Assembly: GCF_021389955.1 (NCBI RefSeq)
Contig: NZ_CP089980.1
Span: 4,149,001 to 4,213,000 of the forward strand
Direction: 5' to 3'
Length of the DNA: 64,000 nt
From: Fulvivirga maritima
GTDB lineage: Bacteria; Bacteroidota; Bacteroidia; Cytophagales; Cyclobacteriaceae
In this document: positions 16,474-27,000 of the stretch, piece by piece
Position numbering within the stretch: the stretch's first letter is position 1
Layout of the letters: the number at the start of each line of letters is the position of its first letter
Notes under the pieces: generated by a model
The model's database searches: none
Seen by the model: only the letters and a program-made list of their open reading frames with translations
What the model was told of the DNA's origin: nothing
Made by a program: the position numbers and the translations under genes

Positions 16474-18508
16474 CTTTAAAATAAATATTAAACCTCAGTA
16501 TGTAAAGCAAACAGATGAGGTAGAAATGATTAACGGTAATCAATGTGCTTTGCATGAAGTGCAGAAGCGCATAAAACTTGATTTCGGTAAACTTCCTGAA
16601 TTTACAATCATAACCGCACCTACTGGCACAGGCAAGAGTTATGCCTTTCCGTTCCCTGTTCTTAATGCTAAAAAGGCTAAGCAGGGTATAGGAGGTAGTG
16701 CCAGAGTAAGAGGGTTGATTGTTTTGCCCACCAATGCGCTAATCAGGGAGCTTACCGCTAGTTTCACGAAGACCTATCCGCAAATAAAAACCCGGCAGCT
16801 TACAGGTTCGGAATTGTCTAAAGAAGGTGTGAAAGGCCATGAAAGATGGAAGAAAGCACTTGAAATAGTGGAAGATAGTGATCTGATCATTACCAATCCG
16901 GATATTATCAATTTTGCCATGCATGGAGGCTATCATCAGTTATCTAGAACTAGCCAGACAGGATCTACTCGCTTTTCTCAGTTTATGAGTTTATTGAGTT
17001 ACATAGTTTTTGATGAATACCATCTGTATGACGAAGCACAGATAGCCAATATTCTCACTATGGTGAAAATTAGAGAAATGTTTTTACCTCATTTCGATCC
17101 TGCCAAGTCTACAGGAAGTAGCATTCGTTTTCTTTTTGTTTCAGCCACGCCAGAAGAAGGTTTAAAGCAATTGCTCCAAGAAAATGGCTATGCATTTGAA
17201 GAAATTATAGAAGAGATAGTGTCAGACCCAAATGAATCCAGGCCTATACACGGAGAGCTAGAGGTGGAGTTTGTTGATTCTGATGATATGACTCGGTTAA
17301 TAGAGGAGAAGCTGCCCGAACTAAAAGAAGTGCTGAAAGGGCAGCGGGTATTATTGATTTTAGATCAGCTTCGGCATGTTCAGGAATTGGCGGATTATCT
17401 GAAAGGTGAGTTACCAGAGTATGAAATATATCAAAGCACGGGTTATGTGGCTGAGGGTGAGCCGGAGCAGGAATATATCAAAGGGGCTAATCTCATATTG
17501 GCTACCAACAAGGCCGAGGTAGGGGTAAATTATGATGTGACCTACTGTATAATGCAGCCAGGGAAGTATTTCCAGAATTTTGTTCAGCGTTTTGGCAGGG
17601 TTTCGAGAGGTGATGTAGAGGGTAAGGTGGTCATGTGTACAGATAGAAAGTATTACCGCTTGCAAGAAAAACTAAGTGAATCTAAGGAATGGTCTTACTA
17701 TGATTTTCTTGCAGTAATGAAAGATGAACTCCAGGGCAGAAAGTTTTATACTGAAAGGGTTCCGCTTTATCTGGGCGAATATTTATGGTGTATTAAAAAC
17801 AGCATTATCAGATATCAGGATTATGATATTTATAAATACATGACCAGAAAGAAAAATGAGTTGGATAACTATGATGATATATCTAAAGCAAGGTATAACC
17901 TGTTTGAATCAATCGATCGAAAGATAAACAGTTTGGTGAAGGAGTCGCTTAAGCTCTCGTCGGTTCCTAGTAATGAAAAAGGATGGAAGTCTCAGAAGTT
18001 ATATGAGAAATTAGAACAGAGGGCTCCCCGAGCGTGGCAATGGGTCAGCTGGTGGAGAAATTATATTAGCACTTACCTCACCTTTAGAGAAGGTGGCATG
18101 GTGGTTAAAATCCATGATCGGGTGCAGCAAAAGGAATTGGAATATTCCTTAGACTGGATACTTCAGCATAAAATAATTGATGACATAGAAGTACTTCAGG
18201 AAGAGCCTTATAAAATAATCCGTTATACGGTAAGTAACCTTAAAGAGAGGGATAAAGATTTGCAGTATGAGGTGAGCACTGTTCCTAATCAAGGAATGCA
18301 TGAGAATAATTTTCTTAGTTATAAAGAGGTTTTTGATCTCAAAAGATCCTTTGAAAGAGCCGCTAAAGGAGTTTATGATAAGCTTAGGCGCGGAGGCACA
18401 GAATGCACTCAAATAGAACTGGCTAAGCTAGTGAAATTACTTGCTGTAACTTTTGATAGAAAGCGACTTCACATTGTAGATATTAAATCTGAAGACAGGT
18501 TTATATAA
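16466..18508 (+). CDS. cas3: type I-D CRISPR helicase Cas3 without HD domain
   Basis: 680 residues. A superfamily 2 helicase with Walker A at 51-58 (TAPTGTGKSYAFP), a DExH-type box DEYH near 183-186 (VFDEYHLYDEA), motif III FVSATP near 224, and motif VI FVQRFGRVSRGD near 372-380. No HD nuclease is present at either end, as expected for type I-D, where the HD is on Cas10d. Cas3 is recruited to the R-loop and unwinds target DNA. The first residues overlap csc1 by 8 bp; cas6 follows after 42 bp. Confidence 0.95.
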   Translation: MDSFKINIKPQYVKQTDEVEMINGNQCALHEVQKRIKLDFGKLPEFTIITAPTGTGKSYAFPFPVLNAKKAKQGIGGSARVRGLIVLPTNALIRELTASFTKTYPQIKTRQLTGSELSKEGVKGHERWKKALEIVEDSDLIITNPDIINFAMHGGYHQLSRTSQTGSTRFSQFMSLLSYIVFDEYHLYDEAQIANILTMVKIREMFLPHFDPAKSTGSSIRFLFVSATPEEGLKQLLQENGYAFEEIIEEIVSDPNESRPIHGELEVEFVDSDDMTRLIEEKLPELKEVLKGQRVLLILDQLRHVQELADYLKGELPEYEIYQSTGYVAEGEPEQEYIKGANLILATNKAEVGVNYDVTYCIMQPGKYFQNFVQRFGRVSRGDVEGKVVMCTDRKYYRLQEKLSESKEWSYYDFLAVMKDELQGRKFYTERVPLYLGEYLWCIKNSIIRYQDYDIYKYMTRKKNELDNYDDISKARYNLFESIDRKINSLVKESLKLSSVPSNEKGWKSQKLYEKLEQRAPRAWQWVSWWRNYISTYLTFREGGMVVKIHDRVQQKELEYSLDWILQHKIIDDIEVLQEEPYKIIRYTVSNLKERDKDLQYEVSTVPNQGMHENNFLSYKEVFDLKRSFERAAKGVYDKLRRGGTECTQIELAKLVKLLAVTFDRKRLHIVDIKSEDRFI

Positions 18509-18550
18509 AGGCTACATCAACACATTTATTACCATTAAATATTATCGATA

Positions 18551-19346
18551 ATGAGACTTCAAATAACGTTTAGTTTGGGTGAAGGCGAGCCTTTTTTTGC
18601 CTGTTAATTACCAATATTATATAAGTAGCTGGATTTATAAATCAATAGCTGCAGGCAACTCAAAATACGCTGAATTTCTTCATGATAAGGGGTATGGAGA
18701 ACGGAACAAATTCTATAAATTTTTCAATTTCAGTGCTCTAGATATTCGTCCTTATTACTTACATAAAGAGAAAGGCCTATTTGAGCTTTTGGGTAATCAT
18801 GCTTCTATAGAAATAGGCTTCCTGTTACCAGAGGCAGCTGAGCACTTTATAAATGGCATTAATAAGGCAAATGACACTTTGAATATCTCAAGTTCGGGTT
18901 ATCAGCTAGCATTAAAAGTAAGTGAAATTAGAGTTGTGCCACCACCTTTAATGATGGGCACAATGACTTATAAGCTCATTTCTCCATGTTGTGTTACTCG
19001 TCCTGCCCATGACGGTGAAAGATACACCCAATTCTTAGCACCTCAAGATAAAGCCTTTAAAGAGAAGTTAATGAATAACCTCAAACTGAGGCATAAGAAG
19101 GCAGCCGAAGTTTTGAGTTTGGTAGGTGACTCCAGTTCGCAGGAGCCAGACATTAACATCGAAATAATAAAGGGGAATCATAGATCTAAACTCATATCTG
19201 TTAAACAAATCGATGGTAAAAATATAAAAATAAGAGGCTGGCTTTTTAGTTGTAATGTTAGCGCCAGTACAGAGGTGCAAGAGCTGATATGGAGCACTGG
19301 CTTGGGAGAGAAAGGGAGTATGGGTTTTGGTATGGTGACCGTGTAA
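18551..19346 (+). CDS. cas6: CRISPR pre-crRNA endoribonuclease Cas6, apparent frameshift at codon ~15
   Basis: Cas6 cuts the array transcript inside each repeat. The true start is ATG 18551 (MRLQITFSLGEGEPF), which is the first strand of the ferredoxin-like fold. That frame stops at TAA after FFAC. The body, starting LPVNYQYYISSWIY, lies in the +1 frame. Removing one T from the T7 tract at 18592-18598 joins them into a ~264-residue protein. A GTG at 18579 could start a shortened form lacking strand one. The C-terminus has the Cas6 glycine-rich loop GLGEKGSMGFGMV. The rest of the locus is intact and the gene otherwise shows no decay. Read error, tract slippage, or a true loss are all possible. 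Confidence 0.85.
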
Positions 19347-19357
19347 ACTATATCTAA

Positions 19358-19858
19358 ATGATAATTACGGCTACGCATATCAACTACTATCATATTTGCC
19401 ATCGTAAATTATGGCTTTTTAGTAGAGGAATACAGATGGAGCATACTTCTGAAGTGGTGGAAGAGGCAAAGCTTATTCATGAGAGTAGCTATCCGCAAAG
19501 ATCTTCAAAATATACAGAACTGGATTTGGGTGTAGCTAAAATTGACTTTTATGATGAGAAGAATAAGGTGGTTCATGAAATAAAAAAGAGCCGAAAAATG
19601 GAGACTGCTCATCAGTGGCAGGTGAAATATTACCTGTTATTATTACGTAGAGCAGGAGTGCCAGAGGCTACAGCTATTCTGGAATACCCTACCTTAAAGA
19701 AGACTATGGAAGTGTTTCTTTCTGATGATGATGCCCATTATTTAGAAGAAGTAGAGCAGGAAATAGAACAAATTACCCGTCAGGAGAAGGTTCCTGAGAA
19801 GATAAATAAGTCCTTTTGTAAAAAGTGTAGTTATTATGATCTGTGCTGGGTAGAGTAA
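19358..19858 (+). CDS. cas4: CRISPR adaptation nuclease Cas4
   Basis: 166 residues. A RecB-like nuclease with a Fe-S cluster. Four Cys are in the expected places: Cys14 (YYHICHRKLWLF) and the C-terminal set Cys154, Cys157 and Cys163 (FCKKCSYYDLC). Catalytic motifs are AKIDFYD and VVHEIKKSR, followed by the QWQVKYYLLLL helix. Cas4 trims prespacers and selects their PAM end with Cas1-Cas2, and most type I-D loci carry it. It sits 11 bp after cas6 and 21 bp before cas1. Confidence 0.96.
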   Translation: MIITATHINYYHICHRKLWLFSRGIQMEHTSEVVEEAKLIHESSYPQRSSKYTELDLGVAKIDFYDEKNKVVHEIKKSRKMETAHQWQVKYYLLLLRRAGVPEATAILEYPTLKKTMEVFLSDDDAHYLEEVEQEIEQITRQEKVPEKINKSFCKKCSYYDLCWVE

Positions 19859-19879
19859 TGAGTATTAATTTTAAAATAG

Positions 19880-20884
19880 ATGAAAAAGACATACTATCTT
19901 TTTAATCCCGGCAGACTCAGTAGAAAAGATAATACGCTGAAGTTTACTCCGGTAGATGATGACGGGAAAGAGTTAATGCCTAAATATATTCCTGTAGAAA
20001 ATGTTTCGGATCTATACCTATATGGCAGTTTAGATGCTAATTCCGCATTGTATAACTTTTTAGGGAAGAGCAGAATAAACGTCCATTTTTTCGATTACTA
20101 TGAGCATTATACAGGTAGCTTTTATGCCAAAGAATATTTGCAGGCAGGCAAGTTACAGGTTGAGCAAACCCGGCATTACTTATCTGATAAAAACCGTCTC
20201 GAAATAGCCAGGCCGCTAATCAAAGGAGCTGCGCATAATATGCTTCGTAATTTGAAGTATTATAAGAATAGAGGTAAAAATACTACTCCGGCTATTGATA
20301 CTATAGAGCAGTGGATCTCAGATATTGATCAAAGTCAGGCGATAGATCAGTTAATGGGTATTGAAGGGAATATCAGACAGTGCTACTATATTGGTATTGA
20401 TGAGATTTTGAAAGATTTGAAAATGGAGGGCAGGAGTAAGCAACCTCCAAAAAATGAAGTCAATAGTCTGATCAGTTTTGGCAATATGATTTGCTACACC
20501 ATTTGTCTTGATCAGATTTATCATACGCAGTTAAACCCTACCATCAGCTTTTTACATGAACCAGGGGCTCGTAGGTTTAGTTTAGCCTTAGATATTGCAG
20601 AAATATTTAAGCCATTGTTAGTCGATAGGGTCATTTTCTCACTTTTGAATAAACAGCAGCTCAAGGCTGATGATTTTCATGATGGTACGGGTAGAATTAC
20701 CCTGAAGGAAAAAGGCAAGAAGGTTTTCTTAAAAGCCTGGGAAGACCGGCTTAACCAGACCATAAAACACCGCAGTTTGGGGAGGCATGTAAGTTATAAG
20801 CATCTTATTAAACTAGAATGCTACAAGCTTTGTAATCATTTAATTGGAGCGAAGGAGTATCAACCTTTTAAGGCCTGGTGGTAA
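19880..20884 (+). CDS. cas1: CRISPR spacer integrase Cas1
   Basis: 334 residues, full length. It begins with the typical YYLFNPGRLSRKDNTLKF strand. The metal-binding triad is visible: Glu in MGIEGNIRQCYY (~157), His in SFLHEPGARRFSL (~227) and Asp in SLALDIAEIFKP (~238). Cas1 with Cas2 inserts new spacers at the leader end of the array. The stop is 4 bp before cas2. Confidence 0.97.
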   Translation: MKKTYYLFNPGRLSRKDNTLKFTPVDDDGKELMPKYIPVENVSDLYLYGSLDANSALYNFLGKSRINVHFFDYYEHYTGSFYAKEYLQAGKLQVEQTRHYLSDKNRLEIARPLIKGAAHNMLRNLKYYKNRGKNTTPAIDTIEQWISDIDQSQAIDQLMGIEGNIRQCYYIGIDEILKDLKMEGRSKQPPKNEVNSLISFGNMICYTICLDQIYHTQLNPTISFLHEPGARRFSLALDIAEIFKPLLVDRVIFSLLNKQQLKADDFHDGTGRITLKEKGKKVFLKAWEDRLNQTIKHRSLGRHVSYKHLIKLECYKLCNHLIGAKEYQPFKAWW

Positions 20885-20888
20885 AATT

Positions 20889-21149
20889 ATGTATGTTATT
20901 TTAGTATATGATATGAACCAAAAGCGAGTAGCGAAGATGTTGAAACTGTGCCGACGCTATTTGCATTGGATCCAAAATTCTGTATTTGAAGGCGAGCTTA
21001 CAGGAGTTCAGCTGAAATCATTAAAAATAGAGGCCAAAGAAATTATGAGGGGTGATGATAGCCTGATAATTTTTAAAAGTAAAGATGAAAGATGGCTGGA
21101 AAAAGAGGTGGTGGGAGATGAAAAAAATAAGATTGATAACTTCTTATAG
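20889..21149 (+). CDS. cas2: CRISPR adaptation protein Cas2
   Basis: 86 residues from ATG 20889, which gives the canonical MYVILVYDMNQKRVAKMLK start with the conserved Asp at residue 8. An in-frame upstream ATG at 20844 lies inside cas1 and would add 15 residues not seen in Cas2, so I reject it. FEGELTGVQLKSL and the SLIIFKS strand complete the ferredoxin-like fold. It is the last gene of the operon; the leader begins right after the stop. Confidence 0.96.
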   Translation: MYVILVYDMNQKRVAKMLKLCRRYLHWIQNSVFEGELTGVQLKSLKIEAKEIMRGDDSLIIFKSKDERWLEKEVVGDEKNKIDNFL

Positions 21150-21353
21150 TCGTCGGTCTCATGATGATGGAGTGGAGTGATTGAATGTTTTAGTGTTTTG
21201 TTTTGTAATTGTTTGATTTTTAGTTATTTACAGTGTCGTCGATCTCCAGGGTAAATTATACTATCGGGGGTCGACGACATTTTTGTAAAAAAAGTTATTT
21301 GAAATGTTGTTTTAAACGCCATTTAGCCTGTTTTTTATATTAAAACTGGCGGG
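21150..21353 (+). promoter_or_regulatory. CRISPR leader with repeated GTCGTCGRTCTC motif
   Basis: The 204 bp between cas2 and the first repeat are A/T-rich and without genes, as expected of a leader. GTCGTCGGTCTC at 21149-21160 recurs as GTCGTCGATCTC at 21235-21246, and TCGACGAC at 21271-21278 is an inverted partial copy. The second and third copies pair into the hairpin listed separately. The array polarity (degenerate repeat at the far end) places the leader here. No clear promoter for the pre-crRNA could be pinned down. Confidence 0.75.
21234..21285 (+). terminator. hairpin plus T-run after cas2 inside the leader
   Basis: TGTCGTCGATCTCC (21234-21247) pairs with GGGGGTCGACGACA (21266-21279), a 14-bp stem with two G-U pairs and an 18-base loop, followed by ATTTTTGT. 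It has the form of an intrinsic terminator for the cas operon, which would separate its transcript from the array. It could instead be a leader element for integration. Confidence 0.6.
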
Positions 21354-23946
21354 GCCCTAATCGCACCTAAGAGGAATTGAAATTCTCTTAACCCTCCTGC
21401 CTTCCAGCAAGGTAAATAAGCCCTAATCGCACCTAAGAGGAATTGAAATTATAAAAATATGTATTGTCTTCAGCTTCAGAATAGAGCCCTAATCGCACCT
21501 AAGAGGAATTGAAATTGGCTCAAAGTGGTACTACTTCCCTGTAAAGGGTAAGCCCTAATCGCACCTAAGAGGAATTGAAATATTTGGAAGGTCGCCACCC
21601 CTTTATACGGGATAATGCCCTAATCGCACCTAAGAGGAATTGAAATAGCATATTATTTTTATTGTTCATTTTTTAAAATCCAAGCCCTAATCGCACCTAA
21701 GAGGAATTGAAATATTATATCACCAATTTTCGTAGCGTTAAGGAGTTGCCCTAATCGCACCTAAGAGGAATTGAAATTAACAGAGCTGACATTTATAAAC
21801 ACATCTAAATAAAGCCCTAATCGCACCTAAGAGGAATTGAAATTTGTTCCTCCGGTGCAGTGTTGAATATTTCTAAAGGCCCTAATCGCACCTAAGAGGA
21901 ATTGAAATGAAGATTGGGAAGAAGTGATAGAGGACTGGGAAGAAGCCCTAATCGCACCTAAGAGGAATTGAAATTTCTCTTTTCCGGCCTCATATCTTTC
22001 TTTTTTCTCATGCCCTAATCGCACCTAAGAGGAATTGAAATTGTATGGCAGCAGCGTAGTTATTACTTACGGAGGAGCCCTAATCGCACCTAAGAGGAAT
22101 TGAAATTGGCGTATTCTGTTGCGCATTGAACAGAACAAACAGACGCCCTAATCGCACCTAAGAGGAATTGAAATCAGTGGAATGCATACCAGGTACACGG
22201 CAGAAAGTTGGAGCCCTAATCGCACCTAAGAGGAATTGAAATCTTGGAATACACTATTAACAGCATTAGGGGTATGAGCCCTAATCGCACCTAAGAGGAA
22301 TTGAAATGCTAATTATAGCTACTATTAAGAAAGATAAGGCTAAGCCCTAATCGCACCTAAGAGGAATTGAAATTGTGATCGTTTGGGGATGGTGTAGCAG
22401 AACATGCCAGCGCCCTAATCGCACCTAAGAGGAATTGAAATTTACTTTTTAATATCCTACTACTTCAGTAATTATCTGCCCTAATCGCACCTAAGAGGAA
22501 TTGAAATGTCTATGAAATTTGTCATTTCTAAAGTGTCTAAATGCCCTAATCGCACCTAAGAGGAATTGAAATTGATATAGCCTTATTTCCTTTTACGTGT
22601 CTCCTGGGCCCTAATCGCACCTAAGAGGAATTGAAATAACCAATTACAACAATCGCTCAGTGCCACATTTGCCCTAATCGCACCTAAGAGGAATTGAAAT
22701 ATTTTGACCTTCTTTTTTTTTGCTTTGGTTTTTCTTGCCCTAATCGCACCTAAGAGGAATTGAAATGAGTGCCATCCACCGTGCCGCCTGGTGTATCCAT
22801 GTGCCCTAATCGCACCTAAGAGGAATTGAAATTACTAGAGAGAATAACAAAAACACAAGGTGAAGCAGCCCTAATCGCACCTAAGAGGAATTGAAATTCA
22901 TCAGGGTCAGCTACATATATTGAGTTTTGGTTTGCCCTAATCGCACCTAAGAGGAATTGAAATCAACATACCACTTCATTGTTTCTAACAGGTACAGGCC
23001 CTAATCGCACCTAAGAGGAATTGAAATTGAATATCTATTAAGGCTAAAGAGAGAAAAGGAGTGCCCTAATCGCACCTAAGAGGAATTGAAATGAATTTCG
23101 AAATATGCAACGGAGGTTTTTCCGGTAGCCCTAATCGCACCTAAGAGGAATTGAAATATACATGTTGTTGTAGAAACAGCAGACACTTGATGAGCCCTAA
23201 TCGCACCTAAGAGGAATTGAAATTCTTCATTATCTCTTAGTAATAATTCAATAGATGGCCCTAATCGCACCTAAGAGGAATTGAAATTCTTCATTATCTC
23301 TTAGTAATAATTCAATAGATGGCCCTAATCGCACCTAAGAGGAATTGAAATGCAGGTGTACCAGTTTTGCATAACATTTATATTTAAGCCCTAATCGCAC
23401 CTAAGAGGAATTGAAATGAGTTAGATGAGGGCTTCACAACTATTAATAACCTTAGCCCTAATCGCACCTAAGAGGAATTGAAATAACATTTCATCAAACG
23501 CTAGATAGTTAGGCGTCCCAGCCCTAATCGCACCTAAGAGGAATTGAAATTTTTAGGGGGTTTAAATGATGGAGGGGGACCGCTCGCCCTAATCGCACCT
23601 AAGAGGAATTGAAATTTCTTGACTGATAATAGTATAGATTCAAAAGTAAAAGGCCCTAATCGCACCTAAGAGGAATTGAAATACTGCTATCAATATCGGC
23701 GTTACTATGCAAATTAAAAGCCCTAATCGCACCTAAGAGGAATTGAAATGAATCACATAAAAAGTACGCTCACTAGTTATGAGACCCCTAATCGCACCTA
23801 AGAGGAATTGAAATGTGGCTATTGATGATCTAACCAGCTCGATGTATGACGCCCTAATCGCACCTAAGAGGAATTGAAATATGATGGCATTCATGAATGC
23901 TGTCTTAGCCAGCCTGTGCCCTAATCGCACCTAAGAGGAATGAAAA
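21354..23946 (+). CRISPR. CRISPR array, 40 repeats of 30 bp, 39 spacers
   Basis: The 30-bp repeat starts GCCCTAATCGCACC and ends GAGGAATTGAAAT, the ATTGAAA(N) tail typical of crRNA 5' handles in type I-B/I-D/III systems. I count 40 copies; the first is 21354-21383 and the last 23918-23946. Spacers are about 33-38 bp (mostly 35-36). All repeats read identically except number 38 (23785-23814, first base C) and the last, which has lost a T and ends AAAA. The degenerate end marks the distal, oldest end, so the array is read away from cas2 and new spacers enter at 21354. Spacers 29 and 30 are identical. The length and uniformity suggest an active or recently active locus. Confidence 0.98.
23224..23321 (+). 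repeat. duplicated spacer (numbers 29 and 30)
   Basis: The 34-bp spacer at 23224-23257 (TCTTCATTATCTCTTAGTAA...) is repeated exactly at 23288-23321, on either side of one repeat (23258-23287). The 64-bp period shows a tandem duplication of one spacer-repeat unit by recombination between repeats. It is less likely to be two independent acquisitions of exactly the same protospacer. Confidence 0.95.
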
Positions 23947-24016
23947 ACCCATACCCTTCTCATACAAACCTCTCGCAGCATCCAGGTACTGCGAGGGGGG
24001 ATTCGTTGGCATATTA

Positions 24017-27000
24017 TCAAATCACCACTTTACTCTTGCCATTGCTTTCCTTTACTACGTGGATTTCTACGGGGATGCGCTCTTTCATTTCTTCTACGTG
24101 AGAAATTACTCCTACTTTTCGACCCTGATTGTGCAGCCTCTCCAGGGCATCCATAGCTATGTTAAGTGTAGTAGGGTCCAGCGTGCCAAATCCTTCATCA
24201 ATAAAAAGGGATTCTACCTTCATTTTGCTGGATGAAATGGAAGCCAGCCCAAGTGCCAGCGCCAGAGAAACGAGGAATGACTCACCTCCCGAAAGGCTAT
24301 AAACGGTGCGGTATTCATCTCCCATGTCATGATCCAGCACCTGTAGGCCGAGGGTGTCTGGTATTCGTTCAATGCGGTAACGTGGTGTCAGGTTTTTCAG
24401 GTGAACATTAGCGTGTTGCAGCAATACGTCAAGTGTATATTCCTGCGCTATCTGTCTGAATTTTTTGCCGTCAGCAGAGCCGATCAATGAGTTAAGTTTA
24501 TCCCACTCGTCAAAAACCAATCGCTTTTTTTCTATTTGCTCTAACAGTCCGCCAATTCGCTGCTTGTTTTCCTGATCCTTTTGTAACTCAAAGCCAATTT
24601 CACTGATCCTGTTTTTAGACTTTTCCAGCTCACCTTTCACCATTTCAAGCTTGCTTCGTACTTCTTCAAAATCAATAGAAGTATCGCGAGTAGCTTCATG
24701 GTCAGTCAGTTGCCGCTTACGTTCATCTCTGGTGGCTTTGGCTTTATTTACTTCATCAGCCAATTGCTGCAGTGCTGCTCGTTCATTACGAATCCAGTCC
24801 GTAGAAATAGTTAACAATTCATGAAGTGATTCGGAAGTTAGCGATACTTCGTGCTGTTCATTGTACGTCTGGCGCCATTGCTCCACTTGGTCAGACAGGC
24901 TGGAGATTTCTTGCGTCAGCTGAGTTATGGTTTCCTGTCCCTGCTCAGCCTTCGTGTTATTGGCAACTAATCGAGATTGAATAGCCTCGTTTCTTTCGGT
25001 CAGTGCTTTTATCTTATCCTCGGCTTGAATGCGGTCATCTTGCAAAGACTTTCTAATTTCAACTACCGGTTTTCCCTCAAAAAGCGCTTGTCGCTCTTGC
25101 GCTAATTCATTTAGCTTTTGTTTGGCTTCTGTAAGTATTTGATTAGCCTTTTTTTGTTCCGCGCTGGCATGCTCCTCTTGTGTTTTAGCCTTTTCATAAG
25201 CGGCCTGAAGGTTTTTAAGGTTCTCTCCGGCTTCAGTCAGTTCTTCTTCTTTATTTTTCCATTCCAGAGCAAATCCTTTCAATTTATCAATGAAAGTTTC
25301 AGGATTAGCTTTCCAGTTATCCATCCATTCGCTATGCTCAAAAAACGGGTTCAGAGATTTCTCCACATCGGCCAAATCACTTTCTAGTCGCTCCTGATCC
25401 TGTAGATCCCGTTCGGAGTTAGACCTCAATGTTTTTAGATCAAATGCCGCCTCCTGCAAGTTCTTTTCTGCCTTATTCAGTTGCTCTTTTAATTGCTCAA
25501 GAGCCGTTTTTTGTGCTTCTGATTCATGTAGTATCTTTCGTTGAGACTCCAGTTGCTGCTGAATTTCCAGCAAATTACTATTTACCGTGTCCCATTCTTG
25601 TTGTAACCAGGCAGTACGTTCTTCTAAAGTGATCTTTTCTGCTTCTGTGAATATTTTTTGAGACTCCCAATCTTTCTGAGCGTCCTGCTTTTTGGAGGAG
25701 GCAGTTTTTAGTTGCTCTTCGGTGTCTTGCTGGCTGACTTTCAGAGTTTCCAGTTCTTTTACCAAACTGGATTTTTGTTGGAGAACATTCAGGTACTGTT
25801 GCTCATTTTCCTGATGGCTTTTTTCTAAAGATTTCAGCATATTCTCTACAGGAGAGTGTCCCGCAGCGTAGGGGTGATGGGTGCTGCCACAAACCGGACA
25901 AGGCTCATCCTCTTCCAGGTTTTGTCGTAGCGTTTCTACATCTTTAGCGGACTCCAGTTTGGCCCGATCGAGCATTTTTAAACTGGCCTTTTTAGCAATA
26001 TCAGCGGCCTCAAGTTCTTGCTCTATGAGTTTTAATTGCTTTCGCGAAGCATCATTTCTTTCTATTAACTCATTTATTTGCTTTTGCAGATGAGCTTCTG
26101 ATTCCCATAATTCCTGAACTTTCTTCCAACTATTTAACCCCTCACTTAAAGCTTCCTTTCTGGTTTGAATCTGACCAGCTTTAGACTCTAAATCCATCAA
26201 AGGATTTTTATTGACTTGTGCATGGAGCTTTTCCCAGTTTGCTTGCCTGCTTGAAATGTCTTCCTGAAGAGTTTTACATTGGCCTTCTAGTTGCTGAACG
26301 GCTCGCTCTTTTTGCTTTATTTCTGCTGTTACGGATTCTAGTTTTTCTTTGGTTCCCTGCAGTTCATTCCAGTCCTTTTCGGCATCGGTAAGTTTGGAAA
26401 TGATCAAGGTCTGATTCTCAGCAATGGGCTGCCGGGCTGAATTGGTCTGTTGCCATTGTTCAATTTTTTCTATCTGCAGCTTTACCTGCTCTTGAGCTTT
26501 GTCTGATTGCTGCAAAATGTCATTTACCTGCTGAAATGCTTCACGTGCTTCTTTTGCGTTGGCCTCAGATTTTGCCTGATGCTTATGAGCTTCCTCTAAT
26601 TGTGTATCTAATTTAGAAGCCTGATCCAGTAAAGGTTCTGCTTTTTTAATGTTGTCATTGGCCGTAGTGAGGGCTTGAGCAGCGGTTTCGCGCAATGAGT
26701 TAAGTTCATCGCTTTCCTCTTTTAGCTTTGCTATTTCCTCTTTTAGCGTTGCCACCATAGCTTGCTTTTCGCTGTATTCTTTTTGCTTTTGCAGCAATGA
26801 GGAGGCTTCTGTTCTTATGGATTGTATGCTGTCTAATAAAGCTAGTTTTACCTTTCTTTCTTCTGTGTTAGCCTCAGTTTGGCTGGCTTCGTCAAGTGCT
26901 TTTTCTGCTTGTTGGTACTGCTGTTTTAATTTCTCTAGCTGAGTCTGCCAATCTAAAGCCTTTTGATATTGGCCTACCTGATTATCCAGTGTTTTTGCCG

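Noticed and set aside
20844-20888. Upstream ATG for cas2 at 20844
   Set aside because: It lies inside cas1 and adds 15 residues absent from Cas2; ATG 20889 gives the conserved MYVILVYD start.
21827-23930. Minus-strand open frames inside the array (21827-22024, 23076-23270, 23733-23930) with repeated FQFLLGAIRA
   Set aside because: The repeated peptide is just the CRISPR repeat translated backwards; no gene.
23965-24000. Hairpin CCTCTCGCAG / CTGCGAGGGG between the array and sbcC as a terminator
   Set aside because: It has no T-tail on the plus strand and only a short TTTGT on the minus strand, where one pair becomes a mismatch; not convincing for either direction.
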